Assembly: GCF_001269985.1 (NCBI RefSeq)
Contig: NZ_BBZB01000001.1
Location: forward strand, 1,736,001 to 1,800,000
Direction: 5' to 3'
DNA: 64,000 nt
Source: Pseudoalteromonas sp. '520P1 No. 423'
GTDB taxonomy: Bacteria; Pseudomonadota; Gammaproteobacteria; Enterobacterales; Alteromonadaceae
The notes beneath the pieces are model-generated. The model worked only from the letters and a program-made list of their open reading frames with translations. It was not told the origin of the DNA and ran no database searches. Made by a program: the position numbers and the translations under genes. This document shows positions 36,171 through 46,760 of the stretch, in pieces. How positions within the stretch are numbered: the stretch's first letter is position 1; the number at the start of each line of letters is the position of its first letter.

Positions 36171-36440
36171 ATGGATATAACATCTTTGTTATTAGAGGCT
36201 GCCAATTTAATGCTTACTGGCATGGTAGTTGTTTTTGTTTTTTTACTGTTGTTGATTTCAGTCGTTAAATTAATGTCGTCTGTATTAGCTAAATATGCTG
36301 AAGATCCAGTAACAAATAATAAAACCAAAACACAAAATACAATCACGACTAAATCGTCAACTGTACCTGTTGCTCACTTAGCTGCAATCACAGGGGCAAT
36401 TCATCAGTACAGACAACAACATGGTCACAAGAAATCATAA
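36171..36440 (+). CDS. oadG: Oxaloacetate decarboxylase gamma subunit
   Basis: An 89-residue small subunit with one TM helix ([23 protein letters not shown], about 12-34) and a short cytoplasmic tail. OadG anchors and assembles the complex through OadA and helps bind zinc. The C-terminal tail here ([21 protein letters not shown]) ends in several histidines, as in zinc-binding OadG proteins. It is the first gene of the operon, 11 bases before oadA, and preceded by GAGGAAAAG. Confidence 0.93.
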   Translation: MDITSLLLEAANLMLTGMVVVFVFLLLLISVVKLMSSVLAKYAEDPVTNNKTKTQNTITTKSSTVPVAHLAAITGAIHQYRQQHGHKKS

Positions 36441-36451
36441 GGGGTTATTCT

Positions 36452-38242
36452 ATGTCTAAATTAAAACTTACCGAGTTAGTATTAAGAGATGCACATCAGT
36501 CAATTTTAGCAACTCGACTTCGTTTAGAAGATATGCTCCCGATTGCCGAAAAACTTGATAAAGTGGGTTATTGGTCAATGGAATCTTGGGGTGGTGCAAC
36601 ATTTGATGCATGTATTAGATACCTAGGTGAAGATCCTTGGGAGCGTATTAGGGCATTAAAAAAAGCAATGCCTAATACTAAGCAGCAAATGTTATTGCGT
36701 GGTCAAAACTTATTAGGCTACCGTCATTATGCTGATGATGTTGTTGAAAAGTTTGTTGAACGGGCTCATACAAATGGTGTTGATGTTTTCCGTATTTTTG
36801 ATGCGATGAATGATGTTAGAAATCTTGAAACTGCAATTAAATCAGCTGTAAAAGTAGGTGCTCACGCACAGGGTACAATTTCATATACACAAAGCCCAGT
36901 TCACAATTTAGATACATGGTTAACCCAAGCTAAACAGCTTGAAGATTTAGGGTGTCATTCAATTTGTATCAAAGATATGGCCGGACTATTAAGACCATAT
37001 GAAGCTGAAGAGTTAATTCTTGGCTTGAAAAAGACTGTAGATGTGCCAATAGCGATGCAATGTCATGCCACTACGGGTTTAAGTACTGCAACATACCAAA
37101 AAGCAATCGATGCGGGTATCGATATGCTTGATACCGCAATTTCATCTATGAGTATGACTTATGGGCATAGTGCGACTGAAACTATGGTTGCGATTGTTGA
37201 AGGCACGGATAGAGATACAGGTTTAGATCTACCATTATTAGAAGAAATTGCATCTTACTTTAGAGATGTGAGAAAGAAATATGCTCAGTTCGAAGGTAGC
37301 TTAAAAGGGGTTGATGGTCGAATTTTATTAGCTCAAGTACCTGGTGGCATGTTAACCAACATGGAAAGTCAGTTAAAAGAACAAGGTGCTGCAGATAAAT
37401 TTGATGAAGTATTACTAGAGATCCCGAAAGTACGTGAAGACTTAGGTTACATACCACTTGTTACGCCAACTTCACAAATTGTTGGTACACAAGCAGTTTT
37501 AAATGTATTAACGCAAGAACGATACAAATCAATTAGTAAAGAAACTGCTGGTGTACTTAAAGGTGAGTATGGTTCAACACCAGCACCAGTAAATAAAGCA
37601 CTGCAAGATAAAGTACTCGATGGTGCAGAAGTAATTACTTGTCGCCCAGCAGATTTATTAAAACCTGAGTTATCAGAACTTGAAACTGCTTTATTAGCTG
37701 CTGCTAAAGAAGATAATATCTCACTTGCAGATGAGCAAATTGATGATGTTTTAACTTATGCATTATTCCCTCAAATTGGTTTGAAATTCCTTAAAAATAA
37801 AGGTAATCCAGACGCTTTTGAACCTGCACCTTCATTAGAAAGTGCACCTGCGGTATTAGAGCAAGCACCAGCACCTGCGTCAGGTAAAACCGAGCGTTAT
37901 AGCGTGCAAGTTGAAGGCAAAGTTTATGATGTTTTGGTTGCACCTAATGGTGAGCTTAAAGACGTTGTTGCTTCATCAAAACAAACTGTTGCCGCCGCTC
38001 CTGCAGCAGCAGTAGCAGTAGCAAGTGATGCTGAAGATTTAACTGCGCCATTATCTGGCAACATATTTAAAGTACAAGTGAAAGCGGGTCATCAAGTAAA
38101 AGAAGGTGAAGTTGTTATTATTTTAGAAGCTATGAAAATGGAAACTGAAATAAGATCAACTAAAGCGGGCACTGTTGGCGAAGTATATATTTCTGAAGGT
38201 GACGCTGTTTCAGTCGGCGATGCCTTGTTGTCAATCGCTTAG
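36452..38242 (+). CDS. oadA: Oxaloacetate decarboxylase alpha subunit (biotin carboxyltransferase)
   Basis: A 596-residue cytoplasmic subunit that moves CO2 from oxaloacetate to biotin, leaving pyruvate. The HMGL-like carboxyltransferase domain covers about residues 1-460: [42 protein letters not shown] and the metal-binding CHATTGLS. A proline/alanine-rich linker follows ([10 protein letters not shown]...[11 protein letters not shown]), then the biotinyl domain with EAMKMETE, in which K562 carries biotin. The protein lies between OadG and OadB in the usual operon order. Confidence 0.97.
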   Translation: MSKLKLTELVLRDAHQSILATRLRLEDMLPIAEKLDKVGYWSMESWGGATFDACIRYLGEDPWERIRALKKAMPNTKQQMLLRGQNLLGYRHYADDVVEKFVERAHTNGVDVFRIFDAMNDVRNLETAIKSAVKVGAHAQGTISYTQSPVHNLDTWLTQAKQLEDLGCHSICIKDMAGLLRPYEAEELILGLKKTVDVPIAMQCHATTGLSTATYQKAIDAGIDMLDTAISSMSMTYGHSATETMVAIVEGTDRDTGLDLPLLEEIASYFRDVRKKYAQFEGSLKGVDGRILLAQVPGGMLTNMESQLKEQGAADKFDEVLLEIPKVREDLGYIPLVTPTSQIVGTQAVLNVLTQERYKSISKETAGVLKGEYGSTPAPVNKALQDKVLDGAEVITCRPADLLKPELSELETALLAAAKEDNISLADEQIDDVLTYALFPQIGLKFLKNKGNPDAFEPAPSLESAPAVLEQAPAPASGKTERYSVQVEGKVYDVLVAPNGELKDVVASSKQTVAAAPAAAVAVASDAEDLTAPLSGNIFKVQVKAGHQVKEGEVVIILEAMKMETEIRSTKAGTVGEVYISEGDAVSVGDALLSIA

Positions 38243-38250
38243 GAGCTGTT

Positions 38251-39381
38251 ATGGAAGGGTTACTTAATCTATGGCAGTCTACTGGGGTTGCCAATATTGA
38301 ATTTACACAGTTAATAATGATAGCGGTAGGGTGTTTATTATTGTTTTTAGCAATAATGAAAAACTTTGAACCTCTACTATTAATCCCTATTGGTTTTGGT
38401 GCAATACTAACAAATATACCACTTGCTGGTATGTCTGAAGTGGGCGGTATGCTTTATTACGTCTATAAAATTGGCATTGATTCAGGAGTATTTCCATTAA
38501 TCATATTTATGGGAGTAGGTGCGTTAACTGACTTTAGTGCGCTAATTGCAAACCCTAAAATGTTATTATTAGGCGCTGCTGCACAGTTTGGTATTTTTGC
38601 TACTTTATTTGGTGCTATTGCACTTAATTATATTCCTGGGTTTGAATTTACATTACAAGATGCTGCAGCAATCGCTATTATTGGTGGTGCAGATGGTCCG
38701 ACAGCGATCTTTTTAGCTTCTAAATTGGCTCCTGAACTATTAGGTGCAATCGCAGTGGCTGCATATTCATATATGGCATTAGTACCATTGATTCAGCCAC
38801 CTATTATGCGTGCATTAACTAACGAAGAAGATCGTAAGATTGCAATGCCGCAATTACGCCATGTATCAAAAGTGGAGAAAATAACTTTCCCGCTATTGGT
38901 ATTAGTTTTAATCATTATGTTTTTACCAGCAGCAGCACCATTAGTGGGTATGTTCTGTTTAGGTAATTTAATGAGAGAGTGTGGGGTTGTAGATCGTTTA
39001 AGTTCAACTGCACAAAATGAGCTGATTAATATTACAACGATATTTTTAGGCTTAGGTGTAGGCTCTAAGTTGGCTGCGGAGTCGTTCCTGACGATTGAAA
39101 CTTTAGGTATATTAGCTTTAGGTGCCGTTGCATTTTCAATAGGCACTGCATCTGGGGTATTAATGGCTAAGGTGATGAATCGTTATTCTAAAACGCCAGT
39201 TAATCCACTCGTTGGCGCCGCCGGAGTATCAGCGGTACCAATGGCTGCACGTGTTGTTAATAAGGTGGGACTTGAAAGTAATCCGCATAACTTCTTACTA
39301 ATGCATGCTATGGGTCCAAATGTAGCTGGTGTATTAGGCAGTGCTGTAGCAGCAGGTATCTTGCTTGCAATGGTAGGTTAA
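38251..39381 (+). CDS. oadB: Oxaloacetate decarboxylase beta subunit (Na+ pump)
   Basis: A 376-residue integral membrane protein with about nine TM helices. It decarboxylates carboxybiotin and exports Na+ in the process. The conserved motif [20 protein letters not shown], with the aspartate important for sodium coupling, and [19 protein letters not shown] are present, as is the C-terminal [22 protein letters not shown]. It starts 8 bases after oadA and ends with a strong terminator. Confidence 0.96.
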   Translation: MEGLLNLWQSTGVANIEFTQLIMIAVGCLLLFLAIMKNFEPLLLIPIGFGAILTNIPLAGMSEVGGMLYYVYKIGIDSGVFPLIIFMGVGALTDFSALIANPKMLLLGAAAQFGIFATLFGAIALNYIPGFEFTLQDAAAIAIIGGADGPTAIFLASKLAPELLGAIAVAAYSYMALVPLIQPPIMRALTNEEDRKIAMPQLRHVSKVEKITFPLLVLVLIIMFLPAAAPLVGMFCLGNLMRECGVVDRLSSTAQNELINITTIFLGLGVGSKLAAESFLTIETLGILALGAVAFSIGTASGVLMAKVMNRYSKTPVNPLVGAAGVSAVPMAARVVNKVGLESNPHNFLLMHAMGPNVAGVLGSAVAAGILLAMVG

Positions 39382-39451
39382 TTTCAGAAAGTGTGATTTA
39401 CAGACTCGTTTTATAAATTAAAGTTTAAGGGCTCAACCTCCCGACCTTTAC

Positions 39452-39484
39452 CGCGTGATATTTTATAATATTGCGCGTTTTTTT
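39452..39484 (+). terminator. Rho-independent terminator of oadGAB
   Basis: CGCGTGATATT and AATATTGCGCG form an 11-bp stem (two G-U pairs) with a TTAT loop, followed by seven T. It ends the operon. Confidence 0.88.
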
Positions 39485-39537
39485 ATTTATAAGATAAGTG
39501 ATAATATAAACCTCTCTTAAAAAGCAAAGGATCAAAC

Positions 39538-39714
39538 ATGCCTCCCGTATTAATTATTTTATTAAGCTTATTTGTTGCACTTATGATACTTGTTCCATTG
39601 CTAGAAAAATTTTCGCCTAGAATGTCAAATGAGCAAATGAGTCGTTACCAAAAATTTATTTGGCCTTTATTGGTGATATTAATCGTTATTCAGATCATAT
39701 ATGGTTTACTGTAA
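39538..39714 (+). CDS. 58-residue membrane protein, unrecognised
   Basis: The ATG at 39538, 7 bases behind AAGG, opens a 58-codon frame ending TAA (39712-39714). The protein has two hydrophobic helices, PVLIILLSLFVALMILVPLL and WPLLVILIVIQIIYGLL, joined by a short polar segment (EKFSPRMSNEQMSRYQKF). I do not recognise it. Position, codon use and the ribosome site look real. It follows the oad terminator, so it probably has its own promoter. Confidence 0.6.
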   Translation: MPPVLIILLSLFVALMILVPLLEKFSPRMSNEQMSRYQKFIWPLLVILIVIQIIYGLL

Positions 39715-39805
39715 AACCATACATTTTGATTTTATATATTTGCAAAGTAATAAGTTCAGATCTATAAAATGAACTTGATTTTTGTAAATTTGAACACTTT
39801 GGTAT

Positions 39806-41941
39806 CTACTCAATAGCTTTTGCTAAAGCCATATCTTGCGGTTTAGCGATATCATCAAAACGATAATCGCATACACCATCAGGATAAATTTCTTTTAACT
39901 GATTTACATATAGTGTCATATCTTGATCACCATAAAGCCCTAACTTGATTGCTTGCTCAACTGACATGGTTTTACATTTAAATATACTGCCTTGCCAAGG
40001 GCCGCCTGCTTGAATTCGGCTGTTAGTATAAATAGGGTAAGTTGAAGTGCATTCTCCATGAGACTTATTATTCCAATCACCGTCCCATACCTTAATACCC
40101 TGAGCGATTACTTTGCCTTCTTTGTCATAACAGCGATCGCTCGTTTGGTTTTGTAGTTGTTCTGAATCGCCCTTAAGTAACCATTCATCCATGGCTAAAA
40201 ATGCTTCCTCTAATGGCGTATGATCAGGGTGAGCAATCCATATTTTATGGTTTTTTAGATTTTTAGTTTGCTGTGAAATACGTACTCTAGTGGCAAATGA
40301 AGTCGAGATATGATGCATATCTAATTGAGGCTCTAAATAATGATGGATATCTATTGTAGGAATATCGTTAAAGCCAATAAAAACTTGTCCATAGCGATAA
40401 GCATTTTCAATGGCTTTACTTGATGCTTTTGTGCGTTTAGCAGGGCCTTTTTTTGCCTGATAAATGTTGTGTCTACTCCATTGGGTCATCCAAATAGGGA
40501 TTTTGGTAAAGGGCAAATATACTAATTGCTCTTGTTTCATTTTCCGTTGCGGTTTCCAGCCGCCAATATTGTAATTTAAATGAATGAACTCTTTGGGCGA
40601 AATGATATTTTTTCGTAATGACGATAACCCGTATTGTACGCCTTGATTATCCCAAGCCGAATTAGCAAAGCCTTGTTCATCTTTTCCTAGTATATTGATT
40701 AAATCTTGCCAATAACTCCAATGAGCTTGACGCTTAACCTCAGGAGAGAAAATGTTTTTTATAAACCCCTGATCTGGGTTATTAATTAAAGAACTTAAGC
40801 CAAAATAGCCATGAATACATTCACTGTAATTTTCTGGGATATATATCTTTTTAGCGCTGGCCAACTGATTGAATGGATAAAAAAACCAAGATTTATGTTC
40901 GATTTTGGCATTATTAAAACCTTCTATAGATCGTTTTTTATCTGCAACATCCCATTCTTCTAATGAGCTTTTAAAGGTGTAATAGCTATTCAATAAATCA
41001 CAATCTAAGGCATATAAAGTTTGACTGATCATATCTGGGTATGAATATAAGGGCAGGGCACCATCAATTAATCCTGTGCTATTTTGTGCTATAAGGTATT
41101 GTGCTAAACCACCTCCAGAGCCACCAATGCCTACAGTATATAAAGGTTCACCATATAACGAAATAAACTGTTTTTTTACTCTTCTAGCTGTATCTTCGGC
41201 TTGCAGCATATTATAGCTAAAGCTGGTTTTATTAGCTGTGCTTGAAATAACAGCATAGCCTTTTTTCAGTTGTGGTATACGCCTGCTGATGAGTTTTTTA
41301 GGATTTAGTTTTCCTTGTCTAAAACCTATGCCCACACCCCCTGCAAATTGATATATCAACTTTTTATTCCATAAAGAGTTTAATAATCTATCAGGCATTT
41401 CATTTATTTTAATCGGCATCACAATCGCATAGATATATCTATTAATTGTGCCTTGCTCTATGCGTAGTAATAAATCATCAGCTCTTATGTCTTTAGCGTC
41501 GTGTATTTGACTTATTTTATTATCACTACTGACTTTAAAAAATCTTAATTGGCTTGGTATTGAACAATCTTTACTAAAACCGAGCACTTTATGTGTTTTT
41601 ACACCGTTTGAATCAAGTTCAAAAATAGGAATGCCTAATAACTCTTGGTTATCAACCAAAGGTTGACCCAAACCTGATGCTTGGGTATGGCATGAAAAAG
41701 GGTAATTTAAATTACCAGAAAATAATGGCAGGGTGGGACCCACTTCTCCTAATTCAATTGGAAATTGTGTCGGATCATTCGGTCTAGGGCTATTTCTTAT
41801 ATGACTTGTTACTTTGAGCAATGGTGCTTCTACCGATGGCGCAATTGATAATACCTGCTGATCTTCATAGGGATTAAAGCTGCAAGTAATAAGCGTGAGT
41901 ATAATAAATAAAGAGATTAAAAGCTGACTAAGTATTTTCAT
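39806..41941 (-). CDS. DUF6351-type lipoprotein, alpha/beta hydrolase-like
   Basis: A 711-residue protein that I recognise as DUF6351-like. I chose the ATG at 41941 because AGGAGG stands exactly five bases upstream; the GTG codons before it are too close. The signal (MKILSQLLISLFIILTLITC) ends in lipobox LITC, so it is probably a lipoprotein. A hydrolase-type nucleophile elbow is present as GIGGSGGGLAQY. The C-terminal region has ICKCK-like and cysteine-bearing segments, for example DRCYDKEG and HGECTSTY. The family's enzymatic activity is unknown. It is convergent with the small membrane protein gene. Confidence 0.75.
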   Translation of the reverse strand: MKILSQLLISLFIILTLITCSFNPYEDQQVLSIAPSVEAPLLKVTSHIRNSPRPNDPTQFPIELGEVGPTLPLFSGNLNYPFSCHTQASGLGQPLVDNQELLGIPIFELDSNGVKTHKVLGFSKDCSIPSQLRFFKVSSDNKISQIHDAKDIRADDLLLRIEQGTINRYIYAIVMPIKINEMPDRLLNSLWNKKLIYQFAGGVGIGFRQGKLNPKKLISRRIPQLKKGYAVISSTANKTSFSYNMLQAEDTARRVKKQFISLYGEPLYTVGIGGSGGGLAQYLIAQNSTGLIDGALPLYSYPDMISQTLYALDCDLLNSYYTFKSSLEEWDVADKKRSIEGFNNAKIEHKSWFFYPFNQLASAKKIYIPENYSECIHGYFGLSSLINNPDQGFIKNIFSPEVKRQAHWSYWQDLINILGKDEQGFANSAWDNQGVQYGLSSLRKNIISPKEFIHLNYNIGGWKPQRKMKQEQLVYLPFTKIPIWMTQWSRHNIYQAKKGPAKRTKASSKAIENAYRYGQVFIGFNDIPTIDIHHYLEPQLDMHHISTSFATRVRISQQTKNLKNHKIWIAHPDHTPLEEAFLAMDEWLLKGDSEQLQNQTSDRCYDKEGKVIAQGIKVWDGDWNNKSHGECTSTYPIYTNSRIQAGGPWQGSIFKCKTMSVEQAIKLGLYGDQDMTLYVNQLKEIYPDGVCDYRFDDIAKPQDMALAKAIE

Positions 41942-42017
41942 CACCACCTCCTGATATAAATTTAATTATAGGAGGTTGATGGGAGTTTTGGACTAAATTT
42001 TAAATTAATATTTACAC

Positions 42018-42041
42018 TCAGGGCAAAAGGGGATGCCCTGA
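42018..42041 (+). other. Hairpin between the DUF6351 and MepM-type genes
   Basis: TCAGGGCA and TGCCCTGA form a perfect 8-bp stem with an 8-nt loop; a TTTTAT follows on the plus strand only. The MepM-type gene ends just upstream on the minus strand, but there the hairpin has no T-run, so it may be a 3'-end structure and not an efficient terminator. Confidence 0.45.
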
Positions 42042-42053
42042 TTTTATCAATAC

Positions 42054-43424
42054 CTATTTATCAATCATAGAAAGTTGCAATTCTCGATTACGACTGAGTT
42101 TTGCTAGGTAGTCATCTGCAATTGGCTTAAATTTAGCTAATTGAGATTTAGGTAATGATTGCGATTTAGGTAACTTAACGGTTCTAGGGTTACGATGAAC
42201 ACCATTTACTAAAAATTCATAATGTAAATGAGCACCTGTTACTTGCCCTGTAGCGCCTACAGTACCAATTAATTGACCTTGCTTTACTTTTTGGCCTTTT
42301 TTAACTTTTTTCTTATGTAAATGCAGGTATTTAGTAACGTATTTTGTGCCATGTTGAACAAATACATAATTACCATTAAATCTACTATATCCCGCTTTTA
42401 TTACTTTACCATTACCAGCAGAAACTACCGGTGTTCCCGTTGGTGCTGCATAATCAATACCTCTATGTGCTTTAACTCTACCGGTTACAGGATGTTTTCT
42501 ACGAGGGTTAAAACGAGAGCTAATATATTTAAAGTTCACAGGGGCACGTAAAAATGCCTTTTTCATACTGCGACCTTGTGAAGTATAAAAATTGCCATCG
42601 GTATGTAAGAATGCGTTGTATTTCTCGCCTTGATTTATAAATTCAGCGGCAAGCACTTGGCCTGTACCTATATATTCACCTTCAATATGTAGGGTTTCAT
42701 AAATCAGAGTAAATTGATCGTCTTTACGAATATCGTTTGCAAAATCAATATCCCAACCAAAAATATCAGCAAAGTTCATGATTTGTTTGTCATTTAAACC
42801 CGCTTCAACACCTGCATTCCAAAAATTAGAAGTAATAAGACCTGATGACGATTTAGTGCGTTTTTCAATCGTTTTTGATTGTATTTGTGATTGGTATTTA
42901 TCTTGAATATTAAGACTGATTAATAAAGTGTCAGTTCTATTTAAGATATATTTCAAATGTGATAATTCACCAGCTGGATTTTTAGCAAAACTGAGCGTAT
43001 CCCCTGGATGTATTTGTGTTAGTTTTTTTGTGTTTTTATCTGAATTTATTAGTTTATGTAATGTTTTAGCTGAAAAGCCTGCACGTTTAAAAATAATAGC
43101 TAAATTATCGCCTTTTTTAACTTTAAAATCTTTAAAGTTAATAGAAGTATCAACTTCAGGTATTACTTGAACTTTGGTTGTATTCGTCTGTTCAATTTCT
43201 GTTTTGGCAGATTCTGCAAGTTTTACTTGTATTTTAGGTGTGTTCTTAACAACTTCAAGATCTAAATTATAACGCTTACCAACTTCTAAAATTTTAGCAT
43301 CATTGTCTTTAGAAGCTGTTGCTTGTTCTGCTGGGATCAGCGTAAGTCCTAACATTAAAGTAGACAAACCTAATATGACTAACTTGTGTTTTTTCGGTAT
43401 TTTTTGTACCGCTTTTACCATCAT
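42054..43424 (-). CDS. mepM: M23 peptidoglycan DD-metalloendopeptidase, MepM type
   Basis: A 456-residue murein hydrolase: a TM/signal anchor (LVILGLSTLMLGLTLIPA), an OapA/LysM-like domain (KDFKVKKGDNLAIIFKRAGFSAKTL...DTLSF, about 95-145), a linker region, and a C-terminal M23 domain. Zinc ligands are visible in VKAHRGIDYAAPTGTPVV (H and D) and AHLHYEFLVNG (HxH). Such enzymes cut D-Ala-mDAP crosslinks to let the sacculus grow. The gene is divergent from tyrS, a common gammaproteobacterial arrangement. Confidence 0.92.
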   Translation of the reverse strand: MMVKAVQKIPKKHKLVILGLSTLMLGLTLIPAEQATASKDNDAKILEVGKRYNLDLEVVKNTPKIQVKLAESAKTEIEQTNTTKVQVIPEVDTSINFKDFKVKKGDNLAIIFKRAGFSAKTLHKLINSDKNTKKLTQIHPGDTLSFAKNPAGELSHLKYILNRTDTLLISLNIQDKYQSQIQSKTIEKRTKSSSGLITSNFWNAGVEAGLNDKQIMNFADIFGWDIDFANDIRKDDQFTLIYETLHIEGEYIGTGQVLAAEFINQGEKYNAFLHTDGNFYTSQGRSMKKAFLRAPVNFKYISSRFNPRRKHPVTGRVKAHRGIDYAAPTGTPVVSAGNGKVIKAGYSRFNGNYVFVQHGTKYVTKYLHLHKKKVKKGQKVKQGQLIGTVGATGQVTGAHLHYEFLVNGVHRNPRTVKLPKSQSLPKSQLAKFKPIADDYLAKLSRNRELQLSMIDK

Positions 43425-43606
43425 TTTTTTGTATTTACCTAAATGATATTTTATAACAATATTTCAGCATATAATGATTTTTGTTCAGATACCAGAATTT
43501 TGTGTAAATATAGCGAGGTATAGCCGTATAAACTAGGAGAATAATAAGCTAGAATCGAGGCATAGCGTTATAAGCCTAAAAGCTAAAATATTATTGGGAG
43601 TATTTG

Positions 43607-44809
43607 ATGAGTGATTTACAAGCTGCGTTTGCTGAAATAAAACGTGGTGCTGAAGAAATATTAATTGAAGATGACTTACTTGAAAGATTAAAGTCTGGAA
43701 AGAAATTAAAAATAAAAGCGGGTTTTGATCCAACTGCGCCTGATTTGCATTTAGGCCACACTGTTTTAATCAATAAAATGAAGACATTTCAGGATTTAGG
43801 TCATGAAGTTATCTTTTTAATTGGTGACTTTACAGGTTTAATTGGCGACCCGACGGGTAAAAATGTAACTCGTAAGCCATTAACTCGTGAAGATGTATTA
43901 GCTAATGCTGAAACATATAAAGAGCAAATCTTTAAAATCTTAGATCCAGCTAAAACAACCGTTGCTTTTAACTCTACTTGGATGGAAGAGTTAGGTGCAG
44001 CTGGCATGATCAAATTAGCAGCACGTCAAACAGTTGCACGTATGCTAGAACGTGATGATTTTAAAAAGCGTTACGCAAATAATCAATCGATTGCTATCCA
44101 TGAATTTTTATATCCTTTAGTTCAAGGATGGGATTCTGTAGCATTAGAAGCGGATATTGAACTAGGTGGAACAGATCAACGCTTTAACTTATTAATGGGT
44201 CGTGAACTTCAAAAAGATGAAGGTCAAAAGCCACAAACTGTATTAATGATGCCGTTGCTTGAAGGCCTTGATGGCGTTCAAAAAATGTCTAAATCTTTAG
44301 GTAATTACATCGGTATTACTGATAAGCCAACAGAAATGTTTGGTAAAATCATGTCTATCTCTGATGAGCTAATGTGGCGCTATTACGAATTATTAAGTAG
44401 CCTATCTTTAGGTGAAATCGAAGGCTTAAAAGCTAAGATAGCTGCGGGTACAAACCCAAGAGATATCAAAATTGATTTTGCTAAAGAAATGATTGCACGT
44501 TTTCATTCTCAAGAAGATGCAGAAGCTGCACATCAAGATTTCATTCAGCGTTTTCAAAAGAAAGCATTACCAGATGAAATTCCTGAGCTGACTATAACAA
44601 TAGATGGTGAAGAAATTGGCATCGCTAATTTATTAAAAGAAGCAGGTTTGGTTGCCAGTACTTCTGAAGCGATGAGAATGATCAAGCAAGGTGCTGTTAA
44701 GCTAAATGGTAAAGAAAAAATATCTGATACTAAGCAAACATTTGCTAAAGGGTCACAAGAAATTTATCAAGTAGGTAAACGCAAATTTGCCAAAATTACA
44801 ATTGCTTAA
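43607..44809 (+). CDS. tyrS: Tyrosyl-tRNA synthetase
   Basis: A 400-residue class I synthetase. I chose ATG 43607, six bases behind GGGAG; the TTG at 43604 is less likely. The HIGH motif appears as HLGHT in [17 protein letters not shown] and KMSKS as [26 protein letters not shown] is the tyrosine-site region and [11 protein letters not shown] lies between. A C-terminal S4 RNA-binding domain ([23 protein letters not shown]) completes it. It is of the shorter TyrZ-like subtype. An imperfect hairpin follows. Confidence 0.97.
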   Translation: MSDLQAAFAEIKRGAEEILIEDDLLERLKSGKKLKIKAGFDPTAPDLHLGHTVLINKMKTFQDLGHEVIFLIGDFTGLIGDPTGKNVTRKPLTREDVLANAETYKEQIFKILDPAKTTVAFNSTWMEELGAAGMIKLAARQTVARMLERDDFKKRYANNQSIAIHEFLYPLVQGWDSVALEADIELGGTDQRFNLLMGRELQKDEGQKPQTVLMMPLLEGLDGVQKMSKSLGNYIGITDKPTEMFGKIMSISDELMWRYYELLSSLSLGEIEGLKAKIAAGTNPRDIKIDFAKEMIARFHSQEDAEAAHQDFIQRFQKKALPDEIPELTITIDGEEIGIANLLKEAGLVASTSEAMRMIKQGAVKLNGKEKISDTKQTFAKGSQEIYQVGKRKFAKITIA

Positions 44810-44878
44810 TATATCTGCTGTGCATTTACATTGCAGCCACAGCGTGGCAGTAAATTGACCATGTAGTAAATTATAAAA

Positions 44879-44920
44879 AAGTGGGACTAGTCATGTTATT
44901 CAACATTAATAGTCTCACTT
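44879..44920 (+). terminator. Possible terminator between convergent tyrS and btuF
   Basis: AAGTGGGACTA (44879-44889) pairs with TAGTCTCACTT (44910-44920) with one G-T wobble and a 20-base loop. There is no clean T-run, so efficiency is uncertain. Confidence 0.5.
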
Positions 44921-44968
44921 CATCAAATTAAATGTAAAAAGCTGCAGTGCGATTCTAAACAAAATTTT

Positions 44969-45790
44969 TTATTGGCTTAATCCACACAACTCTTCAACGC
45001 CAATTAATACCCTTCTAGTAAACCTATGCAAATGATCTGGGTTGATATTAAATACTTCCTTATTTTTAACTGCGGTGATCATTGGTAATGAATCCCAAGT
45101 TGTTAATTGCACGCTATTATCTGATTTTTCAGAAATAATAATAATATCAGGGTTATGCATTAAAACTTGTTCTTTATTTACCGTCGGGTAAGGTACTTCA
45201 TGTTCAGCGAATGGATTATCAAATTGGCAAACATCCATCAGGTTTTGGATCCAGCTGTCGCCATTTGCGGTGATCAAAGGGGAATGCCAAATTTGGAAAA
45301 AAGCTTTTTTTCTTGGTATATCTTTAAATCTGGCTCTTAAATCGGCTAAATCCGAAAGGTACGCATCTGTTACTTGTTTTGCTTTATTTTGTGTATTTGT
45401 AAGTTCACCTAAACGTAGCATTTCAGTTGCCAGACTTTCAAGTGTTTTAGGCGTTGAAATGAAAACTTCAATACCTAAGGCTTCTAGCTTTTCAACTTGA
45501 CCTAACACATGAGTATTTTGCCATAATAATACAAGGTCAGGCTTTAGCTCGATTAACTTTTCTAAATTGATACCATTAACATCAGATACAACGGGATGTT
45601 TTTTTGCTTTTTCGGGGAAGTCGCTATAAGCACTAACAGCTACAATATTATCTCCTAAACCTAAGCTATAAGCCCATTCGGTCAAATGAGGTGCTAGTGT
45701 CGCAATTCGTTTAATTGTTTGTGCTGAAGCGTAATTATTAAAACTCACAAGTAATAAGATAATAGCAGTAAATTTAGAGGTTAAACGCAA
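44969..45790 (-). CDS. btuF: BtuF-type periplasmic cobalamin-binding protein
   Basis: A 273-residue ABC-transporter binding protein with a signal peptide (MRLTSKFTAIILLLVSFNNYASA). Features of the BtuF/FhuD fold: RIATLAPHLTEWAYSLGLGDNIVAVSAYSDFP, LIELKPDLVLLWQ and the second-lobe GDSWIQNLMDVCQFDNPFA. It should deliver vitamin B12 or a related corrinoid to an inner-membrane BtuCD, which is not in this window. The gene overlaps the 3' end of the CobD/CbiB-like gene by 17 bases, so they are coupled. Confidence 0.88.
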   Translation of the reverse strand: MRLTSKFTAIILLLVSFNNYASAQTIKRIATLAPHLTEWAYSLGLGDNIVAVSAYSDFPEKAKKHPVVSDVNGINLEKLIELKPDLVLLWQNTHVLGQVEKLEALGIEVFISTPKTLESLATEMLRLGELTNTQNKAKQVTDAYLSDLADLRARFKDIPRKKAFFQIWHSPLITANGDSWIQNLMDVCQFDNPFAEHEVPYPTVNKEQVLMHNPDIIIISEKSDNSVQLTTWDSLPMITAVKNKEVFNINPDHLHRFTRRVLIGVEELCGLSQ

Positions 45791-46760
45791 GGTAAATACT
45801 CACTTTAGATAAAATAATAAAACAAAACCACAATACTTTTACGCGGTTTATAAGTGTTATGGCATGTTTAATACTAGGTAATGTAGGTACAGGGTACTGT
45901 CCTACACGTATTTTTGCAAAGCGAGTTCCACAATAGAATGCGGGTCCACCAAGTTGTACTTTTAATGCTGCACTCATACAGCTCAATAGCCAGCCCGTAT
46001 TTTTATGATAAAAATGATTGCCGTAATGGTTTATATAATGAAAGCTCATTTTTGTTTCTTTACTTAAAGCAATGCAAACGGCCACGATACGAGTTGGTAA
46101 CCATTCTAAAATATATGTGAGATTGCGAATTGGCTGAATAAAAGGGCTGTTAGGTAAGTATTGCTTACTCCAACTGGCATGCATTATGGTTAAAATTCTA
46201 TAGCCTAAAGCAGCAATAGGACCGCCAATCAAATAAAAAAATAAGACTGCAAAGTAAAGTCTAGTGCTTCGTAAGGTTAAGGCTTCAATCGCAGCTTTGA
46301 TCAATCCAGGCTCTGATAAGTTTTTAGTTTCTCGTCTAAGCCATACTCTGAGTAAGTCTCTTGCAGCAGATTTTTGTTTTTGCCTTAATAAAAGCGGTAA
46401 TCTATTAATTGATTGTTCTAATTTTTGACTTTCCAAACACAAATATAAAATTAAGCCAGATAATAATTCAGGGTAAGATGCAAATATTAATAGCCCATAA
46501 CATAAGGCTAAAATGACCATTAAGGGTAAGATCGCAGCTAAAGAGCCAGATAAAATTTGGTAGTTCTTAGCGTCGTTTTGTTTATAAACACGGTTTTGTA
46601 AATTTGAAAAAATAACAAATAATAATGTAGCGGGGTGGTATGAGCGCGGTAAAGTTAGCCAACGCTCAGCTGTAAGAGCAAGTAATAAAACAAAAATCTC
46701 TAGCAGTTCATGCGAACTTTCAGAATCTGTCAAAAATATTTGTTCTAATACGTCAATCAC
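45774..46760 (-). CDS. CobD/CbiB-family cobalamin biosynthesis protein
   Basis: A 328-residue polytopic membrane protein similar to the CobD/CbiB family (adenosylcobinamide-phosphate synthase), with ERWLTLPRSYHPATLLF, DLLRVWLRRETKNLSEPGLIKAAIEALTLRS (the conserved R-RxTxxLS...EA pattern), and FLIGGPIAALGYRILTIM-like segments (YLIGGPIAALGYRIL). The classic enzyme attaches aminopropanol phosphate to cobyric acid. No other cobalamin synthesis gene is here, so it more likely serves corrinoid salvage. It starts 1 base after mtnN's end and overlaps btuF. Confidence 0.82.
   Translation of the reverse strand: MIDVLEQIFLTDSESSHELLEIFVLLLALTAERWLTLPRSYHPATLLFVIFSNLQNRVYKQNDAKNYQILSGSLAAILPLMVILALCYGLLIFASYPELLSGLILYLCLESQKLEQSINRLPLLLRQKQKSAARDLLRVWLRRETKNLSEPGLIKAAIEALTLRSTRLYFAVLFFYLIGGPIAALGYRILTIMHASWSKQYLPNSPFIQPIRNLTYILEWLPTRIVAVCIALSKETKMSFHYINHYGNHFYHKNTGWLLSCMSAALKVQLGGPAFYCGTRFAKIRVGQYPVPTLPSIKHAITLINRVKVLWFCFIILSKVSIYLAFNL

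Noticed and set aside
45774..46760. Start of a complete cobalamin biosynthesis cluster
   Set aside because: Only the CobD/CbiB-like gene and btuF are present, so salvage or uptake is more likely than de novo synthesis.
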